Of a DNA stretch of 64,000 nucleotides, positions 23,582 through 37,000 are shown piece by piece (within the stretch, counting starts at the first letter, position 1; each line of letters opens with the position of its first letter). The DNA is taken from positions 4,017,739 to 4,081,738 of the forward strand of contig NC_081144.1 in assembly GCF_958295425.1 (NCBI RefSeq), written 5' to 3'. Made by a program: the position numbers and the translations under genes. Source of the stretch: Solea solea. Lineage: Eukaryota; Chordata; Actinopteri; Pleuronectiformes; Soleidae. Below the pieces are notes generated by a model. The model did not search any database and was not told the DNA's origin. It saw nothing but the letters and a program-made list of their open reading frames with translations.

Positions 23582-25325
23582 CACCCGCAGTAAAGTGACT
23601 AGTCTCACTCAGTGGCATTAAGGAAGCGGAGCCGACTGTCGGCTCAGTCCCACTCTGCCAGTTCTCCCTTTGATCACTCACCGCAGGACGTGGATACGTC
23701 TGTCTTTGGGAAGAGAATTTACCCGCAACAACGAAGAGACGTCGGCTTTTAAAAAGCCTCTTCAGGCGTAGCCCCCCCCTCCCCTTCCAGCACAGAGACG
23801 GAGCAAATATTAAGAGTTCAGCCTTTGTCTCGGCTCTGTTTGCTCTACAGAGACCAGTCTTTCCTCACCGGCACTTCCCCCGTGCAGATGCCTCATGCTG
23901 CACATCAAGACAAAAGCCTCCGACTGAACCAGGCCCTTTACATTTGAGAAACCTTGTTAGTGTCGTTGCACTAACATCGAGGTTGTAGCAGCAAATCTCT
24001 GTGGGGAGACTCCCCTTTTGTGTAAGGTTCAGGTACAGCCTGCTTTTTACAGAACCGCAGTAATTTTATTTAGATTTTATTTATGACACATTTTTACTAT
24101 ACTATATTTTACATCACAGTTTCACATCCCATGGATTGTTTTACACAGACTAATCTGAACTCGTCTCTTGCAGTTGCCTTCTTTAGATTAAGCCATATGG
24201 ATTAGAATGGATTTTATGTAACATTTTATCTATTCAGCAGTGCTTTCAGATTTGAGGGGGTTGTGTACATTATTGTTCTGTTGTTTTTTTTTGTCCTTGC
24301 TCGATTAGACACAATCATTGATAGATTTATATCATGCATTGTGCGAGGTTTAATCACAGGTGTTGACATTTGACTGTAGATTATGTACTGCAGAGATTTG
24401 ATGTAATTTACATTCCTGTCCCATCTTTTCTGAATCTTTTTTTTTTTTCTTTCTACATCTACCAAGTAAAATTCAGTTGGCTGTCTGTCAATATCCGGGT
24501 GCCAAGGTAACTGACTTCACGAGTTATTTACAAGATCCAAGAACAGTGACATTCACATTATGAAATGAATGACGTGGCTCTGGCTCCGTCTGCGTTTTTT
24601 TTTTTATAAATGTCACATTACGCAGCCTTAGTTTAAAATGCGAGACGTGCAATGATCAAGTGACATCTGGCTAAAAACGTGTTTTTATTGTCATACATTT
24701 GTATTTGTATGTCTAAAAAAAAAAAAAAAAAATATGTACCACTGTTGTGTCATTTGGAAACAAAGTGGCTGTTTGAAATGTAACAGCACTGTTTGGCTCA
24801 TGTGCTATAACGTGAATTTTTAGAAATTAGAAATTTAGAAATTTTTATTGATTAACACAAAAAAGTTTTTTATAGGAATTAATATTTAGTAATAAATGTG
24901 TGAAGTTTAGTTGCATGGAATGCAAAGTAAGGTCAATTTTATAAAAGGAAAAAAAAGTCAATCAAATGATCATACACGATATCTTTTTATATTTTTAATG
25001 CACATAATTATAATTTTGATCTTTATACCCTTTTGTCTTTTCATAAAGAATGTTCACGGACAGATTTTATTACTATTTATACTTAAGTTTGCTGTTTGAC
25101 AACAACTTCAAATTGAAAAAGACACATCTGTCTGCATTTCTCGTGTACATACATGTGTCATGTGAGATGAATATATGATGCTTTGTTGCCAATGTGATGT
25201 ACATTTTTGCACAGCCACTTGTTTATATGTAAATATCTGAATTGAGAAGTTTTTAAATTGCTATTTTATAACGGATTGAGGGAGAGACTGATCTCTCTCC
25301 AGAAAATTAAATATCTCTATCATAT
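23582..25325 (+). other. taf4: TAF4 3' UTR
   Basis: About 1.7 kb without a credible coding frame follows the TAF4 stop. It is AT-rich with poly-A and poly-T runs (24717-24732, 24435-24448). The likely polyadenylation signal is ATTAAA at 25306-25311, followed by GT-rich sequence (GTTGCACGTCTGGTCTTTG). The exact end is inferred. Confidence 0.6.
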
Positions 25326-28300
25326 CTCAGTACTGTTGCACGTCTGGTCTTTGACTTCTTCCCAGTACACAAACATCTTGTCATCTGTTTTTTCCTCATG
25401 ATTATGAAGCACAAAATATGTAGTTTCTGCCACTAGGGGTCTCACACTTTCTCAACAAAATTTACATAAGACTTTGTTTGATGACATTGAAGAGGAGGAT
25501 GATGGGAGAGTGACAGTTCACTTCCTGATTAAGTGACTGATCCTCTGTCATTTTTCCTAAAGTCCCTTTGTTTTTCAGCTTTAAAGGTCCAGTGTGTAAA
25601 ATTTTGCATTGATTTCACTCTTTGGTCTTTTGTAACTGAAATTGAGAAAATACACCAACAATCCATAAATAATTTGGCTTTGGCTTCTTCACTGACTTTT
25701 CTTTCAGACTCATTTAAAAGCACATCAGCCCTTGTGATATCCAGGCCCTCGGCTTACAACATCCCCTCCATTGAAGAACACTTATCATTTTAAGGTTGCC
25801 ATTCTTCACGAGCTCCAGTGCTTAATATTTGTCTTTCTTTCTTTCTCTCTCACTCTCTCTGACTTTTGCTTTTGTGCTCCATAATAACCACATCGCTCAC
25901 CAAAAAGCCCTTCCAGTATGAGAGAAAGATTTTCAGTGAAGAGACCACCGTGTCTTTAGTGGCTGCACGAATGTGCACATGTGCTGCTTCACAAATACTG
26001 CTTTTAACATCTTGTTATGGAATGCCTTTGACATCATTGCACAGGGAGAATGATGAGGCCAAGCATTTTTTAACCTTGAAACACGATGAAAGGAGGCTTT
26101 CTTTTCCATTATATATAATATTTTAATCATTTGGTCTCTGAAAATCTCTCCTACATGTTTATTTAGAAGATGAGCAGCATTGGGAAGGTAATGAATAAAG
26201 TTCGGGTAAAGTTTGGGGTTCATTCAGACACAACTGTTGTCCACTATCTCAGTCTTTGACTTTTCCATGGAAGCCAGCTGAACCCTGTTTCATTATATAG
26301 ATATTATAAATGAATGTGGTGCCTTGGGAATTTCTATCTCAGTAACATCACGGAAACCTTTGTCTCATCGTGTTCGCAGAAAACAGCAGTATATGAAACA
26401 TTTATGAACTGTGGGAGTGAGTGCAGGAAGCTGTTCATGGGGCAATCGTTGGAAAAATTATTCACTTAGAGGCTTGACATTTTGTAGATTTGGGATATTT
26501 AAAAGTGATCTACAGCAAGTGCTCTTTGGCAACTGTGTAATTATGTTGATGTAGAGACGAGGCACTGGCTCAAAGTTGGTGTTATTTATGAAACAAAGTC
26601 TTACATTTCAACTTGTTTTTGATTAAATCTCACTGTGCTGTGCCGTGTTGACAGTCTGGGAAGAATGATCTGAGATTTCATCATTTATAGGTTTCTGGTC
26701 AGTGGTGAACACAGCTCACCCCACAGGCAAGTGCAAGTCAGCGTGGCTCCACAGGAGGGCACTGTCGCACCACCTTACGATACATTCATGTCTCACAGAG
26801 ATCAAGGCGTCTGCCACTGTGACCTGGGTCTGAACAGTGTCATGTGTCAGAAGCTGTCATTTCGGCAACTTTTGTTTCTAAGGAAACCAGCGACAATATG
26901 ATTCTCCAAACACTGACATCCTGACTTCTGCTTTATGGAGGTTCATGGAGGATCAGAGAGTCTTTGTGCACACACACACTCACACACACACACAGACAGA
27001 CAGACAGACAGATGGACATCTCCTTTAAGATTCCCAACAATACACTTTCCTCGGATCTGGTGGATCAGAGGCTCGGAAAGTTGTTTGCTCACTTCTCTCA
27101 GCAGACGAGTGTCTCACGCACGTTTTTCGGATGGACCGCTGTCTTCGTTGTCATGATATCCAGGCGAAGGCAGACCACCTAAGTCTTGTGCAATATGAAT
27201 TGTCAGGCTATGTTTGCTTATGTTACTCTGGGACACCAAACTCAATTCCACTGTCTTGTTTGATTTTGCATAATGAGCGGCTGCTGGGCTGCTCACAGGA
27301 TAATGTCTTTGAGTGACAGCTACTAAGATGGATGAATAAAATCTCACATATTTTCATATATTCTTGAAGTGTGGAAAACGCCAAGGGCTAAAACTGCGAT
27401 AACTAACTCTGTCGATCTCCAATATGTATAGCGTCGGTTTACGTATAACAGATGGAGACGTTTGGAACACAGATTATTGTTCGAGGCCAACTAGAACTCT
27501 TGTGTTATGAAAAAAAATAAGATAAATTGAAATGCTTATCACAGGAAAACTTTCTCTGATGGACAAAAAATTGATTTTTTATTTTTTCCTATCAACAAAG
27601 GTCATGATGCACAATGGTTGCAATCCAATCCAGTTTAGGAGAAGTATTTAATTACATTATAATTACATTTTGATATCACAAGCATACTTTTGGGATGTGT
27701 AAAGCAGTGTGAGTAATACACATCTATAATAGTATCATTCTGTACCAGGACCAGTATTTTTTGTAAATGTTGGATACCTATAGGGCAAAATAAGTTAAAG
27801 CAAAGTTGTTTCAACAGCCTTGTTCTGAAAAATGGGAGAACAGTCAACACTTGACACCACCGTCTGCTCAGCTCGTTTTTACTGCTTAATTAAAAAATTT
27901 CAAGTAATCAAAATAAAGCGTATTCACTCTTCATAAAACATAAATATTTGTATAGTTTCAATCCACCTAAACTCGCCCCCCCCCCCCGTGTTACATTAAC
28001 AAATCAACTTGTCATGTAGTTCTTTTTCTTACATTTGTTTTCTGCTGCCAGTCGCCGCTGCAGTGCTCGATGAACATGCCTGCTAGAAGCAATCTTTTAA
28101 AAAAAACTATATGGACCCATTTTTCAAGCTGTCCTCATTCTAAATCACACACAGAAGAAGAAGAAGAAGGAGAGGACATATCAATAAATCCCTGGAGTAG
28201 TGGTGCATCTGTAAAGTCTTTTATATTGTATTTCCCCCCCTACAAACTACAATAATGTTTGTTGAAAAGAGAACATTTCAAGGTGTATTTTACACTGCGA

Positions 28301-29087
28301 GAAAACAGGTAAAAGTATGAATGTAATATTAAGCATTCATACTTTTTGTCAGCATATCCGATCAGAATCTGATCTTCCTGACCAACTGTTCACATTATAA
28401 ATTGCAAGTGATCAGATGAGATCTGCTTTTGTCCATATTGACGTTGTCTCGTCTCGTCTTCCACATGGATTTCTATAGAACTAATGCTGCTGTATTGAAG
28501 ACGGACAAACGGTGGAGCCGGTACGCGATGTAAACAGAGTTGGTGGAAACTGACTTAACTAAATCCTGCCCCACACTAGAGGAATAGAGTCAAATCTGAC
28601 TGCACACACTTCCAGGGATTTTAGGATCTCACAGAAACCTGTGTGATTAACATGACTTCATAATATAAACAGAAATGTAAAATACTGTGGATGAAATCAT
28701 CGCTGAGAAGATGGAATCAACAATGCAACATCCGCTTCCCGGTCAACTCGCTCTCATTGGTTATTGCGGGGTTCTGCTCACGCCCCAATTGCTGTTCATT
28801 TTGTCCAATGACGTTAAAATGACCCCTCACAAATAAAATGGGAAGGCACCCACGATTGTTGGAAGGCTCAGATCAGGACCTAAAATCAGGCCAGTTATCC
28901 TCTAGTGTAGGACAGGCAGATGATATGCGACCAATATGCATTCAGTGGAATCTCGGAGGAGGAAGCACTTTGGAATTCTATCCGAGTGACCGAGACGTTT
29001 AGATTGACTGGAAATCCCATCAGAATCACATTTGAAATCACCTCCGTATCTGATTATTATTATTGAATAATCAGATTTCATGTGTTT

Positions 29088-29275
29088 TTTAGCTGTCAAA
29101 GAAAATCAAGCTGGATAAAATGTGGATATGCTTAAAAATCCAATTTGGGCTGCAGTCTAAACAAGGCCCATCAGAAATGTTTTATACCCAGTATTTGCAA
29201 AAGATATTTTGCATATAACAACATGTTTCTGTCCCCGGCCGTTGGAAAATTGAATTCTCATTAGCTTCATGGGGA
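29088..29275. repeat. Interspersed repeat, copy A
   Basis: Shares TTTTTAGCTGTC, AATCAAGCT, GAGCTGCAGTC-like, CCCATCAGAAATG, TTTTGCATATAAC and AAAATTGAATTCTCATTAGC words in the same order with 30517-30760. That copy carries extra sequence in the middle. Same orientation; no coding frame. Confidence 0.65.
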
Positions 29276-30062
29276 ACAGCTGAGTAAATGCTAATGTCGG
29301 CATGCTAAGGTAACAAAACAGGACACTGAGACACAGGTTAAACAAAAAACCAAAGAACATGGTTCAGTTCATGAGTGGTGAATCAAAAAATAAAGCAAAC
29401 ACTGGAGACTGACACTAAAAATCCCACAGAAACACTATCAAGGCGAGTGAATGAGTGAACACACAGAGTGGCAGAGCCCGAATGATGAGTGGAGACTAAA
29501 TACTGCAGGTAATTAGGTGGCTAATTGAACACAGGTGGGAATAATCAAGGTGGGGCACGTAATCCAACTGGTGGGAGTGGACAAATGGCATGAAGTCAAA
29601 TTTTCTGTGAGAGAAGAATGTAACGTTCAGAATAAAACAGGAACTGAAGAAGCCTCTTGGATGAGAGGTGGATAAGAGGTGAAACACACCAGCCAACTAC
29701 TCAAGACAAACAGGAAATGGCACAGGAAACATGGCTGGAAACAGATGTCTCACCTGGATATAAACCAAAAGGATTGAAAATGCCCTCAAATGAAAATCCG
29801 TTCTGGCAATCCCTCAGTAGATGAAAAGCGTACTAAAAGCTACTCAAAAAAAAGTAGAAACTAAGCATCTCTCCTGTGCAGTGCAAAAACAACAAGGCCT
29901 AATAAATCTCAAACTATTCATTTTTAATGAACACATTTACTAACTAATTAACTTAATGGGTTATGTTACCCAACAAGAAATATCTTAACAAATTAAAGTG
30001 CAACAGCAAAATAAACTCTGTTGAAACATGAACTTTAAAACATTTGAGGAGATTTGATGTTA

Positions 30063-30208
30063 GTGCCGGTAAATTTCCTGCTCCAACACACCTGATTCAA
30101 ATGAATGGGTCATTGCCAGGCTTTTGCAGAGCTTGTTGATGAGCAGGGAAATATCTAAAACATGCAGGGAAGTGGGTCCTCAGGACCGGGAATTAGAAAC
30201 GCTGCCAT
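30063..30208. repeat. Palindromic dispersed teleost repeat
   Basis: Begins with a CCTGCTCCAACACACCTGAT word and ends ACATGCAGGGAAGTGGGTCC, then AGGACCGGGAATTAGAAACG. I recognise this as a common dispersed fish repeat, often placed with short DNA transposons. The class is from memory, not from this sequence. Confidence 0.55.
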
Positions 30209-30516
30209 AAGATATTAGAACCTTTCAATGTGGCATGAATTTTGGATTCTGAAGACCAATAAACACCAATGTTTTCCTTTTATTACATGGTGACTGGAAC
30301 AATGAACCACCTGTAATGATTATGAATTATCAAATTTTTTTTTTACCTGTTGGTAAAGTTTGGTTCAACTGATTATCTTAGTATTTAATGCAATTTAGAA
30401 TTAGTCAAAGGTTATTACAAAAACCTGATCCATTCCATTCCAAATGTTGGCACCCTTCTGTTGGGGTACCTAGCACAGTCGACAGAGAATCATCACTTTT
30501 GAATCAGCTTAGGTTT

Positions 30517-30760
30517 TTTTTAGCTGTCCAGACTGCCAAAAGAAATCAAGCTAGATACAATCTGGTTATTCTTAAAAAACTATTTGAGCTGCAGTCCCAA
30601 ATTGTCCCATCAGAAATGTAATTCTCTCTCTCCGGCCCTGGAACTCCGGTGTAGCTGCGTAGCTGTACCCTGTCCCTGTCAACTTCTGTTGTGTTAGAAA
30701 ACATTTTGCATATAACCATATTTTTCTGTCCCCACTGTCGCAAAATTGAATTCTCATTAG
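30517..30760. repeat. Interspersed repeat, copy B
   Basis: The second copy of the repeat at 29088-29275, in direct orientation. It contains about 60 extra bases (near 30620-30695) that copy A lacks. Confidence 0.65.
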
Positions 30761-32314
30761 CTTCATTAGCTTTATCACACTTTTGTGTGATAAAAGGAAT
30801 GCAATGAGAAAAACCCCCAAACTGTGCCACCTTGCATTTCGACATAAAGACGATTCAGGGTTATTCCAAACGGCAACGTTCAGTAGAGCTCCCCCCAGTG
30901 TTTGTTCATTGAGCCATTTTGATATGTTTTAACAGGAAAACACTGGTGTAGAGGATCTCATTAGCGAGGGCTCTGTTCAGCTCACGTGAGTCAAGACAGT
31001 GGAACAGAGCAACGACAGTGGAACTCAGCCATCCTTAATGTACTATTAACACCTGTGATGTTTCCTTCTGTGACCTGTCAAAAACATTTCAGACTCTAAA
31101 TTGAACATAGGTGTGAATGTGAGTGTTAAATGGTTGTTTGTCTCTGTATGATGGTAATTTGGAATTTCCGGACACACACACACGACAGTATTTTCTTAAT
31201 TTCCCTCACTGGGCTCTGCTCAACTTTTATGTGATGATTTACTGCGTTAAAGAGTTGGTTATCAGTCTTATCATGCGATAAGAACAGATGGATACGTATC
31301 CCCAACAGAGATAGTTAGATAACATCATGAAAAAAAGATGCGCTTACCTGTTTTGCAGAAATCCCCCGTGGTGCAACACCACTGCTTGTTTTTGTTTCTG
31401 ACTTTCCTCTGTCAGATGATATCAGGAGGCATCCTGAAAGGGTTTTGGCCTTGCAACTGTGAGCTGATCTATATTTTGTAAATCTGCTCCCATCAGTGGG
31501 GGAAATGGGATGTTAGGGGAAAAGGTGTGGATGGAGCTCCAGCTCCAGCTCAGGGAGGGGATGCCTTTTATGCCCTGTGAATAAAACATCAAGTTTAAAG
31601 CAACAGTCAACACCAACTAGAAAACAAAATGGAAATGAAGAGATTCAAAATCAAACCCTGCCTGACAAGGTGAGCGGAGAGCACTATTTCTAAGCTTTAT
31701 TGCTGGAGAGTAAGATTTTCTTATAGCTGGAAAACGTACATTTTTCTCTAGAGATTTGAATATTTACAACTGGAATTAAAGGCAGTTAAATACAATATTG
31801 TGCTTCCCTTATCTAAATTTAAGGAAAATAAACAATTGATAACTAAATTCTTGATACAATGATTGTCTATTGAAAAGAACTCCCAGTTAAAGATGTTATG
31901 GCACATACACAGACTGCCTGCCAAGCAGAAAAAGCCCAGACCATCATCATTTTGAAGCCAAGGAATTTATAATAAACACTCGTCAAGATATATTATCTTA
32001 CTTTCCAAAGTGATAATTTGGGAAACGACTCGGGTCAGACTTGACTGTGTGCAGCTGTCAGATCTGAAGGTTTGGTTTTTGGATTAAAATGAGAAACATT
32101 CAGGCCTTTGAATACTTCCACAAATGTATTTTTGATCTTGGAAAACAGAGACAAAGGCACAATTAACAACAGCCACAGTTATCGGCTGTACTGATTGAGG
32201 TGTTGATTGTGTTTTTAAAGCACTCAATCATTTGCAAAACCTTTCAACATGTTTTTCTTCGTTTGCTTTTAAACAACAACAACTGTTTTTTTTAAAGTCA
32301 ATGGTGTCATTGAC

Positions 32315-34008
32315 TTAAAGGGGACATATTATGCAAAATCAACTTTTTAACCATTCCAATACTTATATTTAGGACTCTGGAGGCCCTAGCAGTCGCCAAA
32401 GTGTGGAAAAAGAATACTTAGTCATGTTTTCGTGGTCCCCCTTAGTGTAAGTATAGGCGATAGAACACGCGATGTTGAATTCCCTGCGCTTATGACGGCA
32501 GCATGCGCATTTCACCGCGAATGTTACCACCCCACCAGTAAGTTTACCTCGAGAGCTCCACCTTAGCTCCACCTTAGCTCCACCTTGTCCCTGCGAGAGT
32601 GCAGGCGAGGGAGGAAGAGCGGTATTATGTCAATGCGGAGGGACAAGTGTGCTGTTGGTGGCTGCACAGTGGAGCACAGTGTTTTACACAAACTTCCAGC
32701 CTCAGAGGATTTTATATATGAAGCTAATGTGGCGGATAAAGTCAGCAAACGTGTGTTCGCACCACTTCGCATCAGACTGCGGCCAGCGGTCGCCGTATTT
32801 AGTCAGTGACCGTATTTCACTGACGTACAAACACATTTTTAAGAAAAGGTCACATAGAGCTCATAACTGACCATTCTGACACGTCCTAATTAAACATATT
32901 TGTTCAGTACGTCCTCCATGACCGGAGCACACACTCAGTCTGATACAGTCACATACAGCGGCAGTTTATGCAGCTCGCCGTTTGCCGCTGGCGGTGCTGT
33001 CCCTAAGTGTTTTTAAAGGCGACATAGACCGGAAGCTCCAATTAACGCTGCGTTTGTGTGTGTATCTGCGTCATTACCTCGTTTATGAAACCCTAAAGTC
33101 TCAGAACAAACAGTTCAGCCACTGCTGAGAAAATAGTGTTGTATTGTTTTCCTGGGCTCTGCGAAGCGGATCGGCACTTCCCTACGCTGATGATGTCATC
33201 AGAAAACCTCACCACTCCTCTCACCACCGTAGCGCCTCCTGGTGCGGGCACTAGTCCGGGCACATCCGGTTGCGTACATTCAACCGCAGAAGAAGAAGAA
33301 CTACTCTCGTTGTAGCTGCTGAGATGCAGAGCATCCACCGTGCCAGAGGGGGAGCTGTGTATCTGAGAGCTGGCCTACCAATTACGTCACTTCCAGGTAC
33401 CTGGCCAATCACAGGACAGTGGGAAAGCTCTCGTTGGCTGGCCAATCACAACACAGTCCACGTTCTGGGGGTGTGATTTTGGTCTGAAACAGCGTGGCTG
33501 ACGAGAGCGTCAGTGAGGAGATATTTTGATCAGCTCGTTTGCAGCGATTAGGAGGATTTTAACCATGAAAACAAGTTAATATATGTAAGTAGACCTCCAT
33601 AACTAACATATATGTGCTATACCAGCATTCGATGTCACCTTTAACTGATTTACAGTTCGGCACTGTTCGGCTTGATCCTTGTGTCGGACGTCTCTTCCTG
33701 TGACGGCACTCTCGCTGTTGGAGGAATGGAGCGGAGGGAACACGAGCTGAGCGAGTGAGCGCAGTAAAAAGGACAAATCAGAAACCCCCTGGAAGAAGTG
33801 GGTGTGTGTTTGCCTGTGGCCATTTGCATATAAAGGGACCACACACAAAACCGAGCGTTCTAAAAGGGGCGGTTTTGGCAGGGTTATTGAACTGCTATGG
33901 TGCTTCATCCTTATGGTATTTTGACCAAAGCATGTCACAGACATGTTCATTAGGACACCAGGGAACTATTTTAACTTGGGGAAATAGGGTATAATATGTC
34001 TCCTTTAA
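32315..34008. mobile_element. 1.7-kb DNA transposon remnant with a broken THAP-like segment
   Basis: The ends are TTAAAGGGGACATATTATGC (32315-32334) and the imperfect inverse GGTATAATATGTCTCCTTTAA (33988-34008). On the plus strand, about 32634-32757 encodes RRDKCAVGGCTVEHSVLHKL and then VADKVSKRVF. The continuing CSHHFASDC lies in another frame, so the segment is frameshifted. The C-x4-C...C-x2-H layout resembles a THAP-type zinc finger. No transposase catalytic region is seen. The stretch 33380-33480 has two GGCCAATCAC words typical of a fish repeat family. It is a non-functional, non-autonomous copy. Confidence 0.6.
32634..32800 (+). pseudogene. Frameshifted THAP-like zinc-finger fragment
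   Basis: Starts near an ATG at about 32631 (MRRDKCAVGGC...). One frame carries the first Cys pair and HKLPAS. A second frame, offset by one base, carries CSHHFASDC. A break between the two halves and the loss of residues around the usual Trp make it non-functional. It lies inside the inverted-end element at 32315-34008. The family call rests on Cys/His spacing and the HKLPAS wording only. Confidence 0.4.
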
Positions 34009-37000
34009 AAAGTCCGGATTACCAAGTGCTCTGACTTGGCATCTGTGGCAGGAGGTGGGTTCCCAAATCAAATTCTTTCTCCAAAAGGTCAGCGTGAAAC
34101 CACGCTGTAGAGGAAACTTCACGGCATTCATTCAATCAATCTGGGGCTAAACAGGCTCTCAGCTAACAATAACATTACAATTCTGAGTGATGACCATCAT
34201 CCCATAATGCATTTCTCGAGTTTATTGGATGACATTACCGCTTTCAGCAAGGCAGCAATGGTTATCCAGTGGTTTCATGATGAACGTGTCACTGCTGGAC
34301 GTATGATGCCGTGTTCTCATAAGCCTGGTCACGGTTGATCATTTATAAGGGAAAACCTCACATGAGACAGCATTTCCAACCTGCAGCCCAATGATCACTC
34401 AAAGTAATTATTCTGTCAGTTGATTAGCACGGATTTTCTTCTCTGACAAATATCAGAAACATCCGGTATCATCATAGAGCCCAGTGTTTTTTCCCCCCTG
34501 CTTTTACAACATGCTTTATGTGTTAGATATGGATTTTCATTACTTAGCTCACTCTGGAAGCACTGGGAGAGAAAAAGGAGGTCCCTCAGGACCAAGGAAC
34601 AACCTCTGCCTGCATCCTCTGCGCATAATTGAGCAAATTAGCTATGAGCAGCTGTTACCTGTTAAAATGACCCGCATTCATTTTTATCATCGAGGACAAG
34701 AGATCTGATAGCGTGTGCGCGCTACAGCTGACAGCCATTCTGATTAGCTTTCCCATTCTCGCTTTCACTATACGATGACAAACACAATTATCTCAACATC
34801 TAATTTTATGGATTCTGCAAATCGCTGGGCGCACAAAGCATGCCAAGTGCGTATCAATTACAGCTATCGTCTGCCTGTAGCCTTTCCAAATGGCTGCTTC
34901 AGCTTTGTTAAACCACATTCTCTTTACAAGAGAAAAGGTCTCTAACAGCAGCACGGTTCCTGTCCGGGCTCTGGTTACATTTGGAACCTTGTTGCTCTCA
35001 ACAAAACTACACAACTTTCACAGCTGTTTGCGATTTTGAAAAGACTTGGGAGTTCACGCTCATCGACTGGTATTAGCAGGTTTTTTTTATGACGGCCGAA
35101 AGACTGGGGATCACACGTTTAATGACTTAGGGATCACAGGCTACATGATTTTGTCAAACCAACTGAAGCCAAGTGAACGCATCGAACTCTCGCGAGACTT
35201 TTGATATTTTCGGTTACTTCCTGTCATCTTCTAACAGTGTTTCCTGTTGCACACAGTTGTGGTTTGTTTTGGGTCGGGTGATGCCGGTGATGTTTAAATG
35301 CAAAAAAACAGTGTTTCCATTACACGTTTGCAATAAACTTTTAGATCGACACGTCTGAAGAACCACCTCATGAGAGGTTAAATGTGTTAGCGATATTTGA
35401 GACGTTTTCCCGAAATGTAGCTGTTTCCATTACCTGTTTTTTTTATTGCGATATTTAGGTTCTATGCAATTGGAGGGGTAATGGAAACCCAACTATTGAA
35501 TACGACATCCCCTGCCGTGGCAAAACTCAGTAAACATTACTGTAATGTCTTTTTTCTACGGACACCTTGTCCTCCAAAATGTTAAAAGCAAGTGTGATGC
35601 ATTAGCGTGCAGTGCTAATAAAGAGCTAACACTGTCACATAAGAAAAAAAAAAAAAAGATACACACACATTAAACCATAAAACACTACAACATGCTCATG
35701 TGTTTCCAAAGGTTGTGAAGAGAATGAAAGTTGACATTTGTAATCCATTTCTACTACGGGCACCGCAACAACACGGCAGTGATTAATGTTGTAATTTACA
35801 CAATTGAGAATTGTTTGCAGTCTGAGGTCCGTTTGCGTCACGACCGTTTCCTCGCAGCTCGCGTAATTTCACACAACGAGTAAAGGAGGGCATATGGAAC
35901 GGGTTTGGAAAAAATGTGATATACTGCACCCTATTCCCTGACTCAAATGGTGTCTCTTCTCGCAGAGCAAATCATCCACCTCCTTGATTATGTGGTCACA
36001 CAGTGCAGTGCACCAATCAACAGCTGACCTTTTACTGCAGACGCAGCCATAAACACAGCAGGGGGGAGGGGGGGGATATGGATTTGATGCACATCTTCAT
36101 CAAGGAGTGGGGGAGATTTGGAATAGATACGTGGATAAAAAAAAACAAAGCCGAAACTTCGTGTCCTAGAGGCCGCAGTGATTACACAAACCATCATGAA
36201 ATTTAGTTAACTCAGTAGAAATATAAAACAAGCCAAAGGAAGATAGAGACGCAATTTGTCAAGTCCCTCATGAGGGAGACTGTAAACTCTTGAGGCGTCA
36301 TCTTGCATGGTAATGAGGAAAATGGAAGATTTGGAGCCGAGTGTGAGAATACAGAGGGGATTTGCATGTGAGACAATTCATACCCGGCAAAACAATAAGA
36401 ACATTTTTAACTGTCGTGGGTCCTCCCAGTCTGTCTTTTGCAAAGTACTTCTCCAATTGTGAACACTGTATCTCCAGATTAATGTTTCAGATTTTCGTCA
36501 TGAAAGCAAAGCATTTATTCGGGCGCTAAGATCTCATAAATCAAGCGTGTCACTTTAATGGGGGAATAAATCGTCTAGATGTGGATTGTTTTATTTATTA
36601 TTAATACTACTGTGTGTGTGTGTGTGTATGTGTGTTGACGCAGAGGCGATGTCGGAGCAATACTGTAGCTGCGGCAGTGGCTCCATCGGGGCAATATCTT
36701 GAAGGTCTGTCGAGGTAAGTACTGACAGATGGTCGGATCATGTTGACAGTGTATGTGTCTGTGTGAGTGATAGATAGATACTCTGTGAATAGCTGTGGAG
36801 TGTAATATGATTTCGGTGTTGGAATGGAATCTAAATCTGATTTCAGGGAGTACTATGGGCCCAGAGCTTCACTCCTTTATCTTTGTCCCTCGCCAGCTAT
36901 AATGTGGTCAGCTGCAGTTGTTCTCTCTGGGGTGTGGTCTCACTGACCCAGAAGGAAACATTATCACTTCCAATCCCGGCTTTTAGATGCCTCTCTGCCT

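Larger units (their letters stand above)
25326..32314. other. Gene-poor intergenic region between TAF4 and CDH4 (proximal part)
   Basis: I see no exon with good splice sites or family similarity here. It holds: a fragment starting TTTAAAGGTCCAGTGTGTAAA at 25580, related to the element at 57431; CA/CAGA repeats at 26968-27011; a poly-C run at about 27977-27987; two copies of a roughly 200-bp repeat (29088-29275 and 30517-30760); and a dispersed palindromic repeat at 30063-30208. The rest is unique AT-rich sequence. Confidence 0.6.
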
